Assembly: GCF_000758585.1 (NCBI RefSeq)
Contig: NZ_CP009281.1
Location: forward strand, 2,790,001-2,854,000
From: Paenibacillus sp. FSL R5-0345
Lineage (GTDB): Bacteria; Bacillota; Bacilli; Paenibacillales; Paenibacillaceae
Direction of reading: 5' to 3'
DNA: 64,000 nucleotides
Made by a program: the position numbers and the translations under genes. The notes beneath the pieces were generated by a model. The model made no database searches. It saw only the letters and a program-made list of their open reading frames with translations, and was not told the origin of the DNA. Of this stretch, positions 52,383 to 62,115 are shown in pieces (position 1 is the stretch's first letter; each line of letters starts with the position of its first letter).

Positions 52383-54158
52383 ATGTTTTGGAAAAATGTC
52401 AGCGCTTACAGAAGTTCGGGTATTTTTAATAAAATGATATTGATCATTTCCTTTTTACTGCTGTTGTCCTTTCTATTCTCTTTAACCGTCCTGCAGTATG
52501 TTTATCGAATTTATGACAAGCAAATCTATGAAAAGGCATCCGAAGTGCTGGGGATGTCATCGATCAGTATAGAAAGTACTTTAAGAGAGTTGGAACAACT
52601 TTCTTTTAACGTGGTCTCTGATGAGCAAATACAGGAATGCCTTCGTCAGTTGCAGGATGATCCTCAGCCGTATGAAAGACAGGTTCTACATAACAAGATC
52701 ATTAACAGGTTAGTTGCCTTTGCAGGAGCTGAGAAATATGTCTATTCTATGATGCTGTTGGATACGAATGGCGGTGCTATGACCGCAGGAAATCGTGAGG
52801 GTGTATCACAGGATCTTCAGGATCAATTAAAACCTCTGGCTAAGGAAGCTGGGGGTAGCATAGTGTGGTATCCCCAAGGAAATAAAAATTCACTCTTGGC
52901 TGTTCGGCAGATTAAATCTTATACAGGGTCAACCTTTACGCTGGCCGATCTAGGGACGTTAGTTATCCGTATTCGAATTGATCGCATTATAGCCGATAGC
53001 ACAAGTAATACTTCGGATGGCGATCAGTTGATTGTTGTTGATGCGATGTCAGGGCAGGCGGTTTATCCTCAAGCTCCAATATTACTGCCAACGGAGCTTA
53101 AAGAGGAAACGGAACGTTCTGAGCTCTATCGGACAGCCAAGTATGAAGAAGGAACTTATTTTATCACGAAGACTAAATCATCTTATATGGAATGGATGTA
53201 TATCAATGCGACCCCATTCAATGAGATGTTCAAACATATTACTTTTGTTAAAAAACTGGTCGTCATCATTTTCGCGCTCATACTATTAATTGGACTGCTC
53301 TTAGGTTATCGATTAGCTCGAAGTATTGTACGTCCGATTTCAAAGCTGACCAAAAAAATGAAACAAATCGAAAAGGGAGATCTGGATAATCTGGAGGAAC
53401 AATCTCTAGGTGTAGTTTCGCAAACTGCGCAGGACGAGGTAAGTCAGCTTAACCGTACCTTTAAAATGATGATCCGCAGAATTAGAGAACTCATCGATGA
53501 GAATTACGCGAAGCAGCTCATTATTAGAGAGACCGAGCTTAAAGCGCTGCAGGCACAGATTAATCCGCATTTTTTATACAATACCCTTGAATCGATCAAT
53601 TGGTTAGCGAAGATGAACAAGCAAGCGAAAATCTCTGAAATGGTTGAGGCTCTTGGGTACTTGTTCCGCAGTTCGATCGGTCTTAAAGACCCTTTGATTA
53701 CGATTGAAAAAGAGCTTACTATCGTGCGTAATTATGTCATTATCCAAAAAACACGGTTTGACGATAGACTTGATTTCCGGATGGATTTTCCTGAGCATTT
53801 ACATGACGCTTTAATCCCGAAGCTGACACTCCAACCATTGATCGAGAATGCGATCCGATATGCATTAGAACCTAATATTGAACCCTGTACTATTTCTATA
53901 ACCGTGAGTGAGGAGGAGCATGGACTTGATATTCGTGTTAGTGATAATGGGCCGGGAATGAGTGCGGAGTTCATCAAAGATTTGCAGCAGGGTAGAGTCA
54001 AGACACGTGGCGAAGGGATCGGGTTAGCGAACATCGCAGAGCGTATTCAAATCGTGTTTGGTTCAGAATGGGGTACAGTGATTGAAAGTGAGCCAGGCCA
54101 AGGAACGATAATACATGTACGTATACCCTATTTAAAAGGAGTGCTAGAGAATGTATAA
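52383..54158 (+). CDS. yesM: Sensor histidine kinase (YesM-like)
   Basis: A 591-residue membrane kinase. A first TM helix (ILIISFLLLLSFLFSL, about 15-35) and a second (VVIIFALILLIGLLLGY, about 293-312) flank an extracellular sensing domain. A HAMP linker is followed by the His_kinase domain, with the phosphorylated His in QINPHFLYNTLESINWLAKM and an ATPase with NAIRYALEPN and DNGPGMS. ATG 52383 is six bases after TTGGAGG. It overlaps the response-regulator gene by eight bases. With a sugar importer next door it probably senses a pectin-derived oligosaccharide, as suggested for B. subtilis YesM. Confidence 0.9.
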   Translation: MFWKNVSAYRSSGIFNKMILIISFLLLLSFLFSLTVLQYVYRIYDKQIYEKASEVLGMSSISIESTLRELEQLSFNVVSDEQIQECLRQLQDDPQPYERQVLHNKIINRLVAFAGAEKYVYSMMLLDTNGGAMTAGNREGVSQDLQDQLKPLAKEAGGSIVWYPQGNKNSLLAVRQIKSYTGSTFTLADLGTLVIRIRIDRIIADSTSNTSDGDQLIVVDAMSGQAVYPQAPILLPTELKEETERSELYRTAKYEEGTYFITKTKSSYMEWMYINATPFNEMFKHITFVKKLVVIIFALILLIGLLLGYRLARSIVRPISKLTKKMKQIEKGDLDNLEEQSLGVVSQTAQDEVSQLNRTFKMMIRRIRELIDENYAKQLIIRETELKALQAQINPHFLYNTLESINWLAKMNKQAKISEMVEALGYLFRSSIGLKDPLITIEKELTIVRNYVIIQKTRFDDRLDFRMDFPEHLHDALIPKLTLQPLIENAIRYALEPNIEPCTISITVSEEEHGLDIRVSDNGPGMSAEFIKDLQQGRVKTRGEGIGLANIAERIQIVFGSEWGTVIESEPGQGTIIHVRIPYLKGVLENV

Positions 54159-55719
54159 GTTACTGCTGGTTGATGATGAACGGTTGATACTAGAAGGCAT
54201 ATCGCAGGTAGTAGACTGGGCACAGGCAGGAACTGAGCTGGTGGGTACGGCGCGAAACGGGATAGAAGCCTTGGAGAAAATAGAGGAGCTTCGTCCTGAC
54301 ATAGTGATCACTGATATTTCTATGCCCGGTTTGGATGGATTAGGCTTGGTACAGAAATGTAGTGAACGATTTCCTGATTTGAAGTTCGTTATGTTGACGG
54401 GGTATAAAGATTTTGACTACGCCTGTATCGCTATGCAGCACGGCGTTAAACATTACTTGCTAAAGCCTTGCAACGAAAATCAAATTCATGATGCACTAAT
54501 TGAACTGGTAGCAGAGCTCGATGAACTAAAGGGCCGGACAGATTTTGTAAATGACATGAAACAACGGTTTACCAAAGTTCTACCCCATGTGAAGGAACAA
54601 TTTTTGAAGGAATGGATCTCTAACAAAACATACGGAAGTCAAGATCTTGAGTACTATCAGGAGCTGCTAGGCATCGAATTAAATGACAAAATGGTGCGTT
54701 TGATCTTGTTCAGACTGGAAGGTTCTTATGAATATGAACAACTTTTTGCTTTGCAAAATATTGCACAGGATATGCTTCAAGAAACGCTACTTAGTACAAG
54801 GATCGGCGGATTTATTCTGATCCTAATGGAAGTCGAAGGAGAGACCGCGCTGAATAATACAATGCTTGAGCGAATTTCAGAAGTAAGGAAAATGTTCTAC
54901 AAGTTTTACAAAGTGGATGTAACCATTGCGATTAGTGACGCGGACTTCATGATACATTCACGGCGATTGTATCGTCAGACCCTGCAGTACATTAACCACT
55001 GTTTTTATATGGAAGAGGGAGGTCTGATCACAGGTAGTGATCTACCTAGTGATGAACTAAGCGGAAGAAATGATATCGAACTAGACGAAGAGCAAATCTG
55101 TCTGCTGATTAAGGCGGGCGAACAAAGTGCAGTAGAGTTAGAATTAGAGCGCTTATTTAACCTGCTTGCTGAACAGCGTGTGGATATAAATGTAACGCGA
55201 TCTTATGTTTTGCAATTGTATTCTGCGATGATAAGGTTAGCCGTCCCTGAAGAAAGAAATAACTTTACTTCAAGTATGGCAGAATTAGCGGAGATCAGGA
55301 CCTTAGGTGGCCTTAAAGCCTATGTAAAAGATGCGGCGGTTCGTCTGACAGCGATGTACGATCGTCATTTCCGCTGTCGCCAATCCTTAATCGTAGATAA
55401 AATGTTCAAAATTATTGCGGATGATTACAAGAATGCGGAGCTGTCACTTAGCTCAGTCGCTGCTGAGATGTTATATATGAATCCTGATTATCTTGGAAAA
55501 ATATTTAAGAAAATCACTGGGGAGAAGTTCTCTAATTACGTTACCAATTACCGGATTACTAAAGCATCGGAACACATTTTGCATAGTGGTGATGTAAGAG
55601 TATTTGAACTCGCTGAAATGTTCGGCTTTGGTGGGAATGCACAGTATTTCAGTCAAGTGTTCAAAAAAGTAACTGGGCAGACACCCACTGAATTTATGAA
55701 ACCCTCACAAGGGAACTGA
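54151..55719 (+). CDS. yesN: AraC-type response regulator (YesN-like)
   Basis: A 522-residue regulator with an N-terminal receiver domain (YKLLLVDDERLILEGI; phosphorylated Asp near residue 55 in VITDISMPG; Lys in LLKPCNE) and a C-terminal AraC/XylS DNA-binding domain (about 420-520; LSLSSVAAEMLYMNPDYLGK and FGFGGNAQYFSQVFKK). The middle 300 residues are typical of YesN proteins and have no clear enzyme motif. ATG 54151 overlaps the kinase gene. It likely activates the downstream importer genes. Confidence 0.92.
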   Translation: MYKLLLVDDERLILEGISQVVDWAQAGTELVGTARNGIEALEKIEELRPDIVITDISMPGLDGLGLVQKCSERFPDLKFVMLTGYKDFDYACIAMQHGVKHYLLKPCNENQIHDALIELVAELDELKGRTDFVNDMKQRFTKVLPHVKEQFLKEWISNKTYGSQDLEYYQELLGIELNDKMVRLILFRLEGSYEYEQLFALQNIAQDMLQETLLSTRIGGFILILMEVEGETALNNTMLERISEVRKMFYKFYKVDVTIAISDADFMIHSRRLYRQTLQYINHCFYMEEGGLITGSDLPSDELSGRNDIELDEEQICLLIKAGEQSAVELELERLFNLLAEQRVDINVTRSYVLQLYSAMIRLAVPEERNNFTSSMAELAEIRTLGGLKAYVKDAAVRLTAMYDRHFRCRQSLIVDKMFKIIADDYKNAELSLSSVAAEMLYMNPDYLGKIFKKITGEKFSNYVTNYRITKASEHILHSGDVRVFELAEMFGFGGNAQYFSQVFKKVTGQTPTEFMKPSQGN

Positions 55720-55783
55720 TTATTGAACAAACAAGACGGTTTTTTGTATTCATAAATCACTAAATATTTGAGAAAATTTAACC

Positions 55784-55799
55784 ATGAAAGCGCTACCTA
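55784..55799 (+). promoter_or_regulatory. Candidate CcpA-binding cre site
   Basis: ATGAAAGCGCTACCTA matches the consensus WTGNNARCGNWWWCAW at 14 of 16 positions. It lies about 60 bases before the yesO-like start, a place where carbon-catabolite repression would act on the importer. Confidence 0.5.
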
Positions 55800-55845
55800 A
55801 AGGGATCAGAGCCTTTACACTATTATAGGAAAAGGGGACATGAAT

Positions 55846-57177
55846 TTGAAAAAGAGATTCGCTTTACTAGCCGTACCATTGTTGCTGTCATCTATATTAG
55901 CGGGTTGTGGTGGAGGTAACAACAATAACAGCGCTGCCGCTACGGACTCAGCTACAAATGCTCCTTCGGAAACGAAGCCTGCAGCTACGACCTCAGCAGA
56001 ACCTGTAACCCTGCGTATTGCTTGGTGGGGTGGAGATACACGACATTCCTATACACAACAAGTGATTGATATGTATGAAGCCAAATACCCGAATGTAACG
56101 ATTGAACCAGAATATGCGTCCTTTGATGATTACTGGAAAAAACTTGCTCCGCAAGCAGCAGCAAATAGACTTCCTGATATCGTTCAAATGGATATTTCTT
56201 ATATTAATCAATATGGATCTAACGGACAGCTCGAAGATTTGAAGCCTTATTTGAACTCTCAGATACAAGTCGGCGATGTGAATGAGAACGTACTTAGTAC
56301 CGGGGTGATCAATGAGAAGCAATATGGAATTCCACTAGGTGTTAACGTACTTGGTTTTCAATATGATCCAGAATTGCTAAAGAAGGCAGGAGTGGATTCT
56401 ATTCCAGGGAACTGGACTTGGGATCAATACAAAGAAATCGCTGCGAAAGCTAAATCGGCTGGACTATACATCGACGGTTCCATGGCAGCTGACGTATTCT
56501 TCAACTATTATCTTCGCACAAAAGGGCTGGCGTTATATAACAATGATGGTTCAGCGCTTGGATATGAGGACGATGCTTTATTCACTGACTTTTTCGGAAT
56601 GCTGTCTGGTTTAATTAAAGATGGTGCGGTTCCAACCCAAGATAAACTGAGCCAAAACAAAGGCGTTATCGAAGAGTCGGATATTGTTAAAGGCACAGGT
56701 ATCGGTGTATGGCAATGGTCGAACCAATATGTTGCTTTGCAAATCGCTGTAAATCGTCCTATGGCACTGGCACAAATGCCTGGTCCAGATATGGAAAAAG
56801 GTCTTTACATGCAGCCTAGTATGTACTGGTCGGTTACTTCTAATTCCAAAGTGAAGGAAGAAGCAGCGAAGTTTGTTGATTTCTGGATTAATGATCCTGA
56901 AGCCAATAACCTGATCAAAGGTGAACGTGGTGTGCCAATTTCAAGTAAGATTAAGGAATCTGTTTCTTCACAATTAACGGATTCTGGTAAACAAGTATTC
57001 AAGTTCGTTGCTGACATGGAGCCTACAACTTCTCCAATGAGTCCGCCAGTGGGATCGCCAGAGGTGGTAGCACTCCTTACAGACCTTGCTGAACAAATGA
57101 ACTTCGGCAAAATTGACCCAGCAGCTGCAGCAGCGCAGTTCCGAAAAGAAGCGAACGCCATTCTCTCCAGCCGGTAG
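55846..57177 (+). CDS. yesO: Sugar ABC transporter substrate-binding lipoprotein (YesO-like)
   Basis: A 443-residue lipoprotein; signal peptide KKRFALLAVPLLLSSILAGC with the lipobox LAGC. After a Ser/Thr/Ala-rich linker the fold begins LRIAWWGGDTRHSYTQQV, and YASFDDYWKKLAPQAAANRLPDI follows, both very close to B. subtilis YesO. The conserved late motif LIKGERGVP is also present. YesO binds rhamnogalacturonan-derived oligosaccharides for the YesPQ permease. TTG 55846 has eight bases to AAAGGGG; ATG 55840 has two, so either may be used. The cre candidate is just upstream. Confidence 0.9.
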   Translation: MKKRFALLAVPLLLSSILAGCGGGNNNNSAAATDSATNAPSETKPAATTSAEPVTLRIAWWGGDTRHSYTQQVIDMYEAKYPNVTIEPEYASFDDYWKKLAPQAAANRLPDIVQMDISYINQYGSNGQLEDLKPYLNSQIQVGDVNENVLSTGVINEKQYGIPLGVNVLGFQYDPELLKKAGVDSIPGNWTWDQYKEIAAKAKSAGLYIDGSMAADVFFNYYLRTKGLALYNNDGSALGYEDDALFTDFFGMLSGLIKDGAVPTQDKLSQNKGVIEESDIVKGTGIGVWQWSNQYVALQIAVNRPMALAQMPGPDMEKGLYMQPSMYWSVTSNSKVKEEAAKFVDFWINDPEANNLIKGERGVPISSKIKESVSSQLTDSGKQVFKFVADMEPTTSPMSPPVGSPEVVALLTDLAEQMNFGKIDPAAAAAQFRKEANAILSSR

Positions 57178-57287
57178 TAGTAAAGTAACAGATAACTATA
57201 CTGCGTCTAACATGGGAAACGGCATGCCATTTAGTTAGGCGGCAGCCCGTTTCCCTTATTATTCACATAAAAAGGAGTTGGAGACCC

Positions 57288-58241
57288 TTGGCATCCACGA
57301 ATCCCCTTCCTTCGAATCCGCTGGCTTTTAAGAAAAAGAAGCTAACAGGCCGGAGTTTGCGAAGCAACCTTACAGGATATGCCTTCATCAGTCCGTTCGT
57401 CATTGGTTTTCTTTGCTTCACACTGATTCCGATGATCATTTCTCTTTATCTTTCTTTTACTAAATATAATTTATTCGCTCCACCTAAATGGATCGGATTT
57501 GATAACTACATCAAAATGTTCTCGAATGACCCGAAATATTTACATTCACTTAAGGTGACGCTGCTTTATGTATTTATTGGTGTGCCTTTACGGCTCACCT
57601 TTGCATTATTTGTGGCTATGATTCTAAATACAAAATCGCGTATGATCGGAGCCTATCGTACAACTTATTATTTACCTTCTATTATAGGTGGCAGTGTGGC
57701 GGTATCCATCATGTGGCGTAATATTTTTAGTGATACTGGAATTATTAATGGCATGCTCGGTTTTTTCGGCCTTGGTCCAGTAAGCTGGTTCGGTAATCCG
57801 AGCGCTGCGCTTATTATGTTGATCACCTTATCCGTGTGGCAGTTTGGTTCATCCATGTTGATTTTTCTGGCAGGTCTAAAAAATATTCCTGGTGAAATGT
57901 ACGAGGCAGCTAGTGTAGATGGAGCAGGTTTTTTCAGAAAGTTTTTTAAGATTACAATGCCCCTCCTAAGCTCAGTTATTCTGTTCAATCTAGTCATGCA
58001 GACGATCAGTGCATTTATGACCTTTGTTCCAGCTTATATTATCTCTAAAGGTGAAGGCGGACCAATGGACGGTACGATGTTGTATTCTCTATATCTATTC
58101 CGTCAGGCCTTTATGTTTAATAACATGGGTTATGCTTCGGCTATGGCGTGGGTAATGTTGTTGCTAGTTGGCATCATGACCGGAATTTTGTTCAAGACAT
58201 CCAAATCGTGGGTCTTCTACGAATCGGAAGGAGGAAAATAA
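57288..58241 (+). CDS. yesP: Sugar ABC transporter permease (YesP-like)
   Basis: A 317-residue permease of the MalF/UgpA type with six hydrophobic segments, the first being YAFISPFVIGFLCFTLIPM. The coupling loop EAASVDGAGFFRKFFKITMP (about 201-221) is the ATPase-binding EAA motif. TTG 57288 follows AAAAGGAG. It is the middle gene of the importer. The ATPase subunit is not encoded here, so a shared MsmX-type ATPase is expected, as for YesOPQ in B. subtilis. Confidence 0.93.
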   Translation: MASTNPLPSNPLAFKKKKLTGRSLRSNLTGYAFISPFVIGFLCFTLIPMIISLYLSFTKYNLFAPPKWIGFDNYIKMFSNDPKYLHSLKVTLLYVFIGVPLRLTFALFVAMILNTKSRMIGAYRTTYYLPSIIGGSVAVSIMWRNIFSDTGIINGMLGFFGLGPVSWFGNPSAALIMLITLSVWQFGSSMLIFLAGLKNIPGEMYEAASVDGAGFFRKFFKITMPLLSSVILFNLVMQTISAFMTFVPAYIISKGEGGPMDGTMLYSLYLFRQAFMFNNMGYASAMAWVMLLLVGIMTGILFKTSKSWVFYESEGGK

Positions 58242-58244
58242 TCC

Positions 58245-59084
58245 ATGGCGAAAATGAAACTGAAATGGCCGCTGTATCATATTCTTATCGGTGGCCTCGC
58301 TATCATTATGCTGTATCCGATTTTGTGGATGATCATGAGCTCTTTTAAAGAGAGCCGGCTTGTATTTGTTACCGCTCAGCAGCTTCTTCCCGATCCTTGG
58401 GTATGGGGGAATTATGCTAAAGGCTGGGAAGGGATTGCAGGATACTCCTTTGGTGTCTTTATAAAGAATTCATTAATTATCGTCGTTGTAGCCACTCTAG
58501 GAGCGGTGGTTTCTTCTTCACTGGTAGCCTTCGGATTTGCACGTAATAAGTTTGTAGGGCATGGATTATGGTTCGGTATCATGATGATGACACTTATGCT
58601 TCCTTCAGATGTAGTGCTTGTCCCGCAATATATTATTTATGCAAAATTGGAATGGCTCGATAGTATCAAGCCGATCGTGGTTCCACAGTTCTTCGGAGTT
58701 CCGTTCTTTATTTTCCTAATGCTGCAGTTTATTCGGACAATTCCTGTTGAACTTGACGAAGCGGCTACGATTGATGGTTGCGGGAAATTTGGTCTATACT
58801 TCAGAATCATTCTCCCACTCATCCGTCCATCTATGGCTACTGCAGCGATTTTTTCCTTCTATTGGCGCTGGGAAGACCTGCTTGGGCCAGTGTTGTACCT
58901 GAACTCTCCATCTAAATATACAGTTTCTATGGGACTAAAAATGTTCCTCGACAGTGAGTCCGTGTCCAACTGGGGACCTATGTTCGCTATGTCCGTTCTT
59001 AGCTTGGCACCTGTCATGATTATTTTCTTTATCTTCCAAAAGCAGATTGTTGAAGGAATCAGCACCAGTGGTTTGAAAGGATAA
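58245..59084 (+). CDS. yesQ: Sugar ABC transporter permease (YesQ-like)
   Basis: A 279-residue permease of the MalG type. It begins [20 protein letters not shown] and has six hydrophobic segments with the EAA loop [23 protein letters not shown] 58245 lies behind GGAAGGAGG, three bases after the yesP-like stop. The esterase gene follows after 30 bases. Confidence 0.93.
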   Translation: MAKMKLKWPLYHILIGGLAIIMLYPILWMIMSSFKESRLVFVTAQQLLPDPWVWGNYAKGWEGIAGYSFGVFIKNSLIIVVVATLGAVVSSSLVAFGFARNKFVGHGLWFGIMMMTLMLPSDVVLVPQYIIYAKLEWLDSIKPIVVPQFFGVPFFIFLMLQFIRTIPVELDEAATIDGCGKFGLYFRIILPLIRPSMATAAIFSFYWRWEDLLGPVLYLNSPSKYTVSMGLKMFLDSESVSNWGPMFAMSVLSLAPVMIIFFIFQKQIVEGISTSGLKG

Positions 59085-59114
59085 TATCTCTAATGAAGAA
59101 AGGTGCGGCTGAAT

Positions 59115-60227
59115 TTGGATAGCTATCATTTTGACTTTGGGATTAAAGATACAGAGCCTGGCTACACCAAAATTCGGCCGGATACAAGGTACTCTCCGGA
59201 GACGAGATTTGGGTTTACTTCAGACTCGACAGTATTCGGACGTTCCAGAGGAGGAACGGATACATTACGAAGTGATTTCTGCATTCCGCAGAGAGCTGTC
59301 CTCCTATTGGATATTCCTGATGGGATTTACCGCATTTCTTTGTTACTCGGTGACGCTTTAGCAGATACCAGTACAGTAATTCGAGCAGGTGATGGTAAGT
59401 ACGTATTAGATACTTTAAACGTCCCGGCAGGTCAATATGTACGAGAATCATTTGCGATGCGAATCATGGGTGGTCAGCTAAAGCTCACGTTCTCGGGTGC
59501 TGCACCTCGAATAAATGCAATGGACATTGAGCCTGATAACGAACCACTCGTCTTATATTTGGCCGGTGATTCTACGGTAACCGATCAAGGAGAAGCGGGT
59601 TATCCTTATGCTGGCTGGGGGCAGTTACTGCCACGCTGCTTCAAAGCAGGACTTGTTGTGGATAATCGGGCTATTTCTGGACATAGCTCCAAGAGCTTTA
59701 TTGAGGAAGGGCATTTGGATAATCTTGCCGCAGCTATCAGACCTAGAGATTATATGTTCATTCAATTTGGACATAACGATTCTAAGGGTGATGATCTAAG
59801 ACACACCGACCCCTTTACTACATATAAAGAGTATTTACTAAGGATGATTACAGTTGCTAGGGAAGCGGGAGCCTACCCAGTATTGGTGACCGCTGTACAT
59901 AGGCGGAGATTTGATATTAATGAAGCAATCGTAGACACCCATGGGGATTATTTAGTAGCTATGCGGGAGCTCTCAGAGACTGAGCAGATCCCTCTGATCG
60001 ATTTGGCAGAGAAGAGTCGTAAGCTTTTTGAAACCTATGGAGTGGAAGGAACGAAGGATTTGTTCATGTGGAGCTATCCCGGAGAATATATCTTGCATCC
60101 AGTTGGCGTACAGGACAACACGCATTTTCAGATTCTAGGTGCAAGACTTCTAGCTGAACTCATTATTGAAGGTATTCGTGAAGCCGGATTAAATGATCTC
60201 ATGATTCATCTTCGGCATGGAGAATAG
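59115..60227 (+). CDS. yesT: Rhamnogalacturonan acetylesterase (YesT-like, SGNH/GDSL hydrolase)
   Basis: A 370-residue esterase that removes acetyl groups from rhamnogalacturonan. The N-terminal 140 residues form a small beta domain (DFGIKDTEPGYTKI), followed by the SGNH hydrolase core: LAGDSTVTDQG (Ser nucleophile), AISGHSSKSFIEEG, IQFGHNDSK and the Asp-x-x-His pair in VQDNTHF. No export signal is visible, so it should act on imported oligosaccharides. TTG 59115 is nine bases after AAAGGTG; the GTG at 59103 lies within that site. Its place behind the importer supports a pectin-use locus, although the lyases and hydrolases of the B. subtilis yes cluster are missing here. Confidence 0.88.
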   Translation: MDSYHFDFGIKDTEPGYTKIRPDTRYSPETRFGFTSDSTVFGRSRGGTDTLRSDFCIPQRAVLLLDIPDGIYRISLLLGDALADTSTVIRAGDGKYVLDTLNVPAGQYVRESFAMRIMGGQLKLTFSGAAPRINAMDIEPDNEPLVLYLAGDSTVTDQGEAGYPYAGWGQLLPRCFKAGLVVDNRAISGHSSKSFIEEGHLDNLAAAIRPRDYMFIQFGHNDSKGDDLRHTDPFTTYKEYLLRMITVAREAGAYPVLVTAVHRRRFDINEAIVDTHGDYLVAMRELSETEQIPLIDLAEKSRKLFETYGVEGTKDLFMWSYPGEYILHPVGVQDNTHFQILGARLLAELIIEGIREAGLNDLMIHLRHGE

Positions 60228-60340
60228 ACACGCCCTTGGGAAAAGTAAATATCTGTCGATTCAACTTCAGTATGCGAGGTTAAGGTTAGGGAAAGAACTT
60301 AACTGTAAGGCTTGCATGACAAGAAGGAGGATATTTAGAC

Positions 60341-61132
60341 ATGGCAGATAAGAAGCTGGAAGGCAAGGTAGCAATTGTAACAGGAGGAGGTTCCGGTATT
60401 GGACGAGCGACCGTGCTTGAGTTCGCCCGAAACGGGGCCAAAGTTGTATTACTAGATAGAACGGTTGAGAACGCAGAAAAGGTTAGAAAACAAGTTGAGA
60501 AAGAAGGCGGAGAAGCCCTCGTAATAGAATGCGACGTTGCTGAACCCCCGCAAGTGGAAGCAGCAATAAACAAGGCTGCCGCGAAATGGGGGCGTCTTGA
60601 TATTGTTTTTGCTAACGCAGGGATCAATGGAGCCATGACGCCCATTGAAACGATGGATATTGAATCTTGGGATCAGACCATTCATATTAATTTGCGTGGA
60701 ACCTTCGCGACTGTTAAATATGCGATACCGCATCTAAAAGATAGCGGGGGCAGCATCCTGATTAACAGCTCCATTAACGGAAACCGTGTATTTTCCAACG
60801 TCGGTTTTTCCGCATACAGTACGACAAAGGCAGGCCAGGTTGCTTTTATGAAAATGGCAGCATTAGAGCTGGCACAATTTCAAATTCGCGTAAATGCGAT
60901 CTGTCCCGGGGCTATAAAAACCAATATAGATGACAACACTTTTCCATCTGAAGATCTCAAAGAGGTAAAGATCCCTGTTGAATTTCCAGAGGGGGATCAA
61001 CCGCTGGAGGAAGGACCTGGGCGTCCTGATCAAGTTGCAAAGCTGGCACTATTTCTGGCATCCGAGGATTCAGATCATATTACAGGAACTGAGATCTATT
61101 GTGACGGTGCAGAATCGTTGCTCCATGGTTAA
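60341..61132 (+). CDS. SDR family oxidoreductase
   Basis: A 263-residue short-chain dehydrogenase. The cofactor site TGGGSGIGRA is at about residues 14-23, the NAG motif is in FANAGING, Ser is in INSSINGN, and the catalytic Tyr-x-x-x-Lys is in YSTTKAGQ. The last part has ITGTEIYCDGAESL. ATG 60341 follows AAGGAGG. The Asp after the second strand (LLDRT) suggests NAD preference. The substrate is unknown. It has its own terminator, so it is probably separate from the pectin locus. Confidence 0.9.
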   Translation: MADKKLEGKVAIVTGGGSGIGRATVLEFARNGAKVVLLDRTVENAEKVRKQVEKEGGEALVIECDVAEPPQVEAAINKAAAKWGRLDIVFANAGINGAMTPIETMDIESWDQTIHINLRGTFATVKYAIPHLKDSGGSILINSSINGNRVFSNVGFSAYSTTKAGQVAFMKMAALELAQFQIRVNAICPGAIKTNIDDNTFPSEDLKEVKIPVEFPEGDQPLEEGPGRPDQVAKLALFLASEDSDHITGTEIYCDGAESLLHG

Positions 61133-61157
61133 ATTTTCGTAAATCATCTCTTCCATT

Positions 61158-61240
61158 AAAACGGATTCTATCCTCTTTGTTATGCGGGATCAAATTGATC
61201 TTGAGCGCATATACATTGAGGATAAGAATGCCGTTTTTTT
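61158..61240 (+). terminator. Long-loop terminator after the SDR gene
   Basis: AAAACGGATTCTATCCTC (61158-61175) pairs with GAGGATAAGAATGCCGTTTT (61218-61236) with small bulges. A GATCAA/TTGATC hairpin lies in the loop, and seven T residues end the structure. Confidence 0.75.
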
Positions 61241-61313
61241 GATGTAAAATAAAGCTAATCATTATCTCTGTTTTCCGTTATAATGGAGTATCTCTGGGAA
61301 AGGAGAATAAACG

Positions 61314-62030
61314 ATGGATTTTCATATTGAATCATTAATTAAGCTATTAGTGGCCATGCTGTTCGGGCTGTTCATCGGGATTGACCGACAGATCAAGCAG
61401 AAACCGCTGGGGATTCGGACCAGTATGGTCATAAGCATCGCCTCTTGTCTTGTAACAGTAGTGTCTATTCATGCCTTTGATAAGTTTGCAGGACCAGAGC
61501 ATCCGAATATGGATCCGATGCGACTGGCTGCACAGATTGTCAGTGGGATAGGGTTCTTGGGTGCTGGTGTTATATTACGAAGAGGCGGAGATGCGATATC
61601 AGGTCTCACTTCGGCAGCACTTATCTGGACAGCTTCTGGAATTGGTATAGCTGTGGGCGCAGGCTTCTATATTGAAGCAGCCTATGCGGTTATTCTTCTG
61701 ATGTTTGCGGTGAATTTGGTTCCTCATTTAATTCGCTCCATTGGTCCTGAAGTACTTAATAAGCACGAAGTTTCGGTTAGAATCATCATGGAAGCCAATT
61801 TTGTGCTTACTGAAGTGATCCAAAAAATCGAGCGGCCTCAAGTTAGTACTCAACGAAGTACTAGAAGTCCATCTCGGGCAATCCGCAGAATGAAAATTAA
61901 GGATTTGGAAGATGGAAGACAAATGATCGATATGGTGATTTCAGCACCGGATAAAGATTATGCAACAGAGATCTATTATGATGTGAAGAAAATTGATCAT
62001 GTCATGAGCGTTGAAGTGGAACAGCTGTAA
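61314..62030 (+). CDS. MgtC/SapB family membrane protein
   Basis: A 238-residue membrane protein with four to five hydrophobic segments in the first 150 residues and the family patterns FGLFIGIDRQIKQKPLGIRT and IVSGIGFLGAGVILRRG. The C-terminal 90 residues form an ACT-like soluble domain with a basic linker (RSTRSPSRAIRRMKIK). MgtC proteins help cells cope with low magnesium, but the biochemical role is debated. ATG 61314 follows AAAGGAG; a TATAAT at 61279-61284 may be its -10 box. Confidence 0.88.
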   Translation: MDFHIESLIKLLVAMLFGLFIGIDRQIKQKPLGIRTSMVISIASCLVTVVSIHAFDKFAGPEHPNMDPMRLAAQIVSGIGFLGAGVILRRGGDAISGLTSAALIWTASGIGIAVGAGFYIEAAYAVILLMFAVNLVPHLIRSIGPEVLNKHEVSVRIIMEANFVLTEVIQKIERPQVSTQRSTRSPSRAIRRMKIKDLEDGRQMIDMVISAPDKDYATEIYYDVKKIDHVMSVEVEQL

Positions 62031-62115
62031 AAAAGGACATGTCACGTCATGACCAGATGTGGTAATCTATCAAGTAGAGACAATTATCAGACACTGGAAG
62101 GGAGAACACATTATT

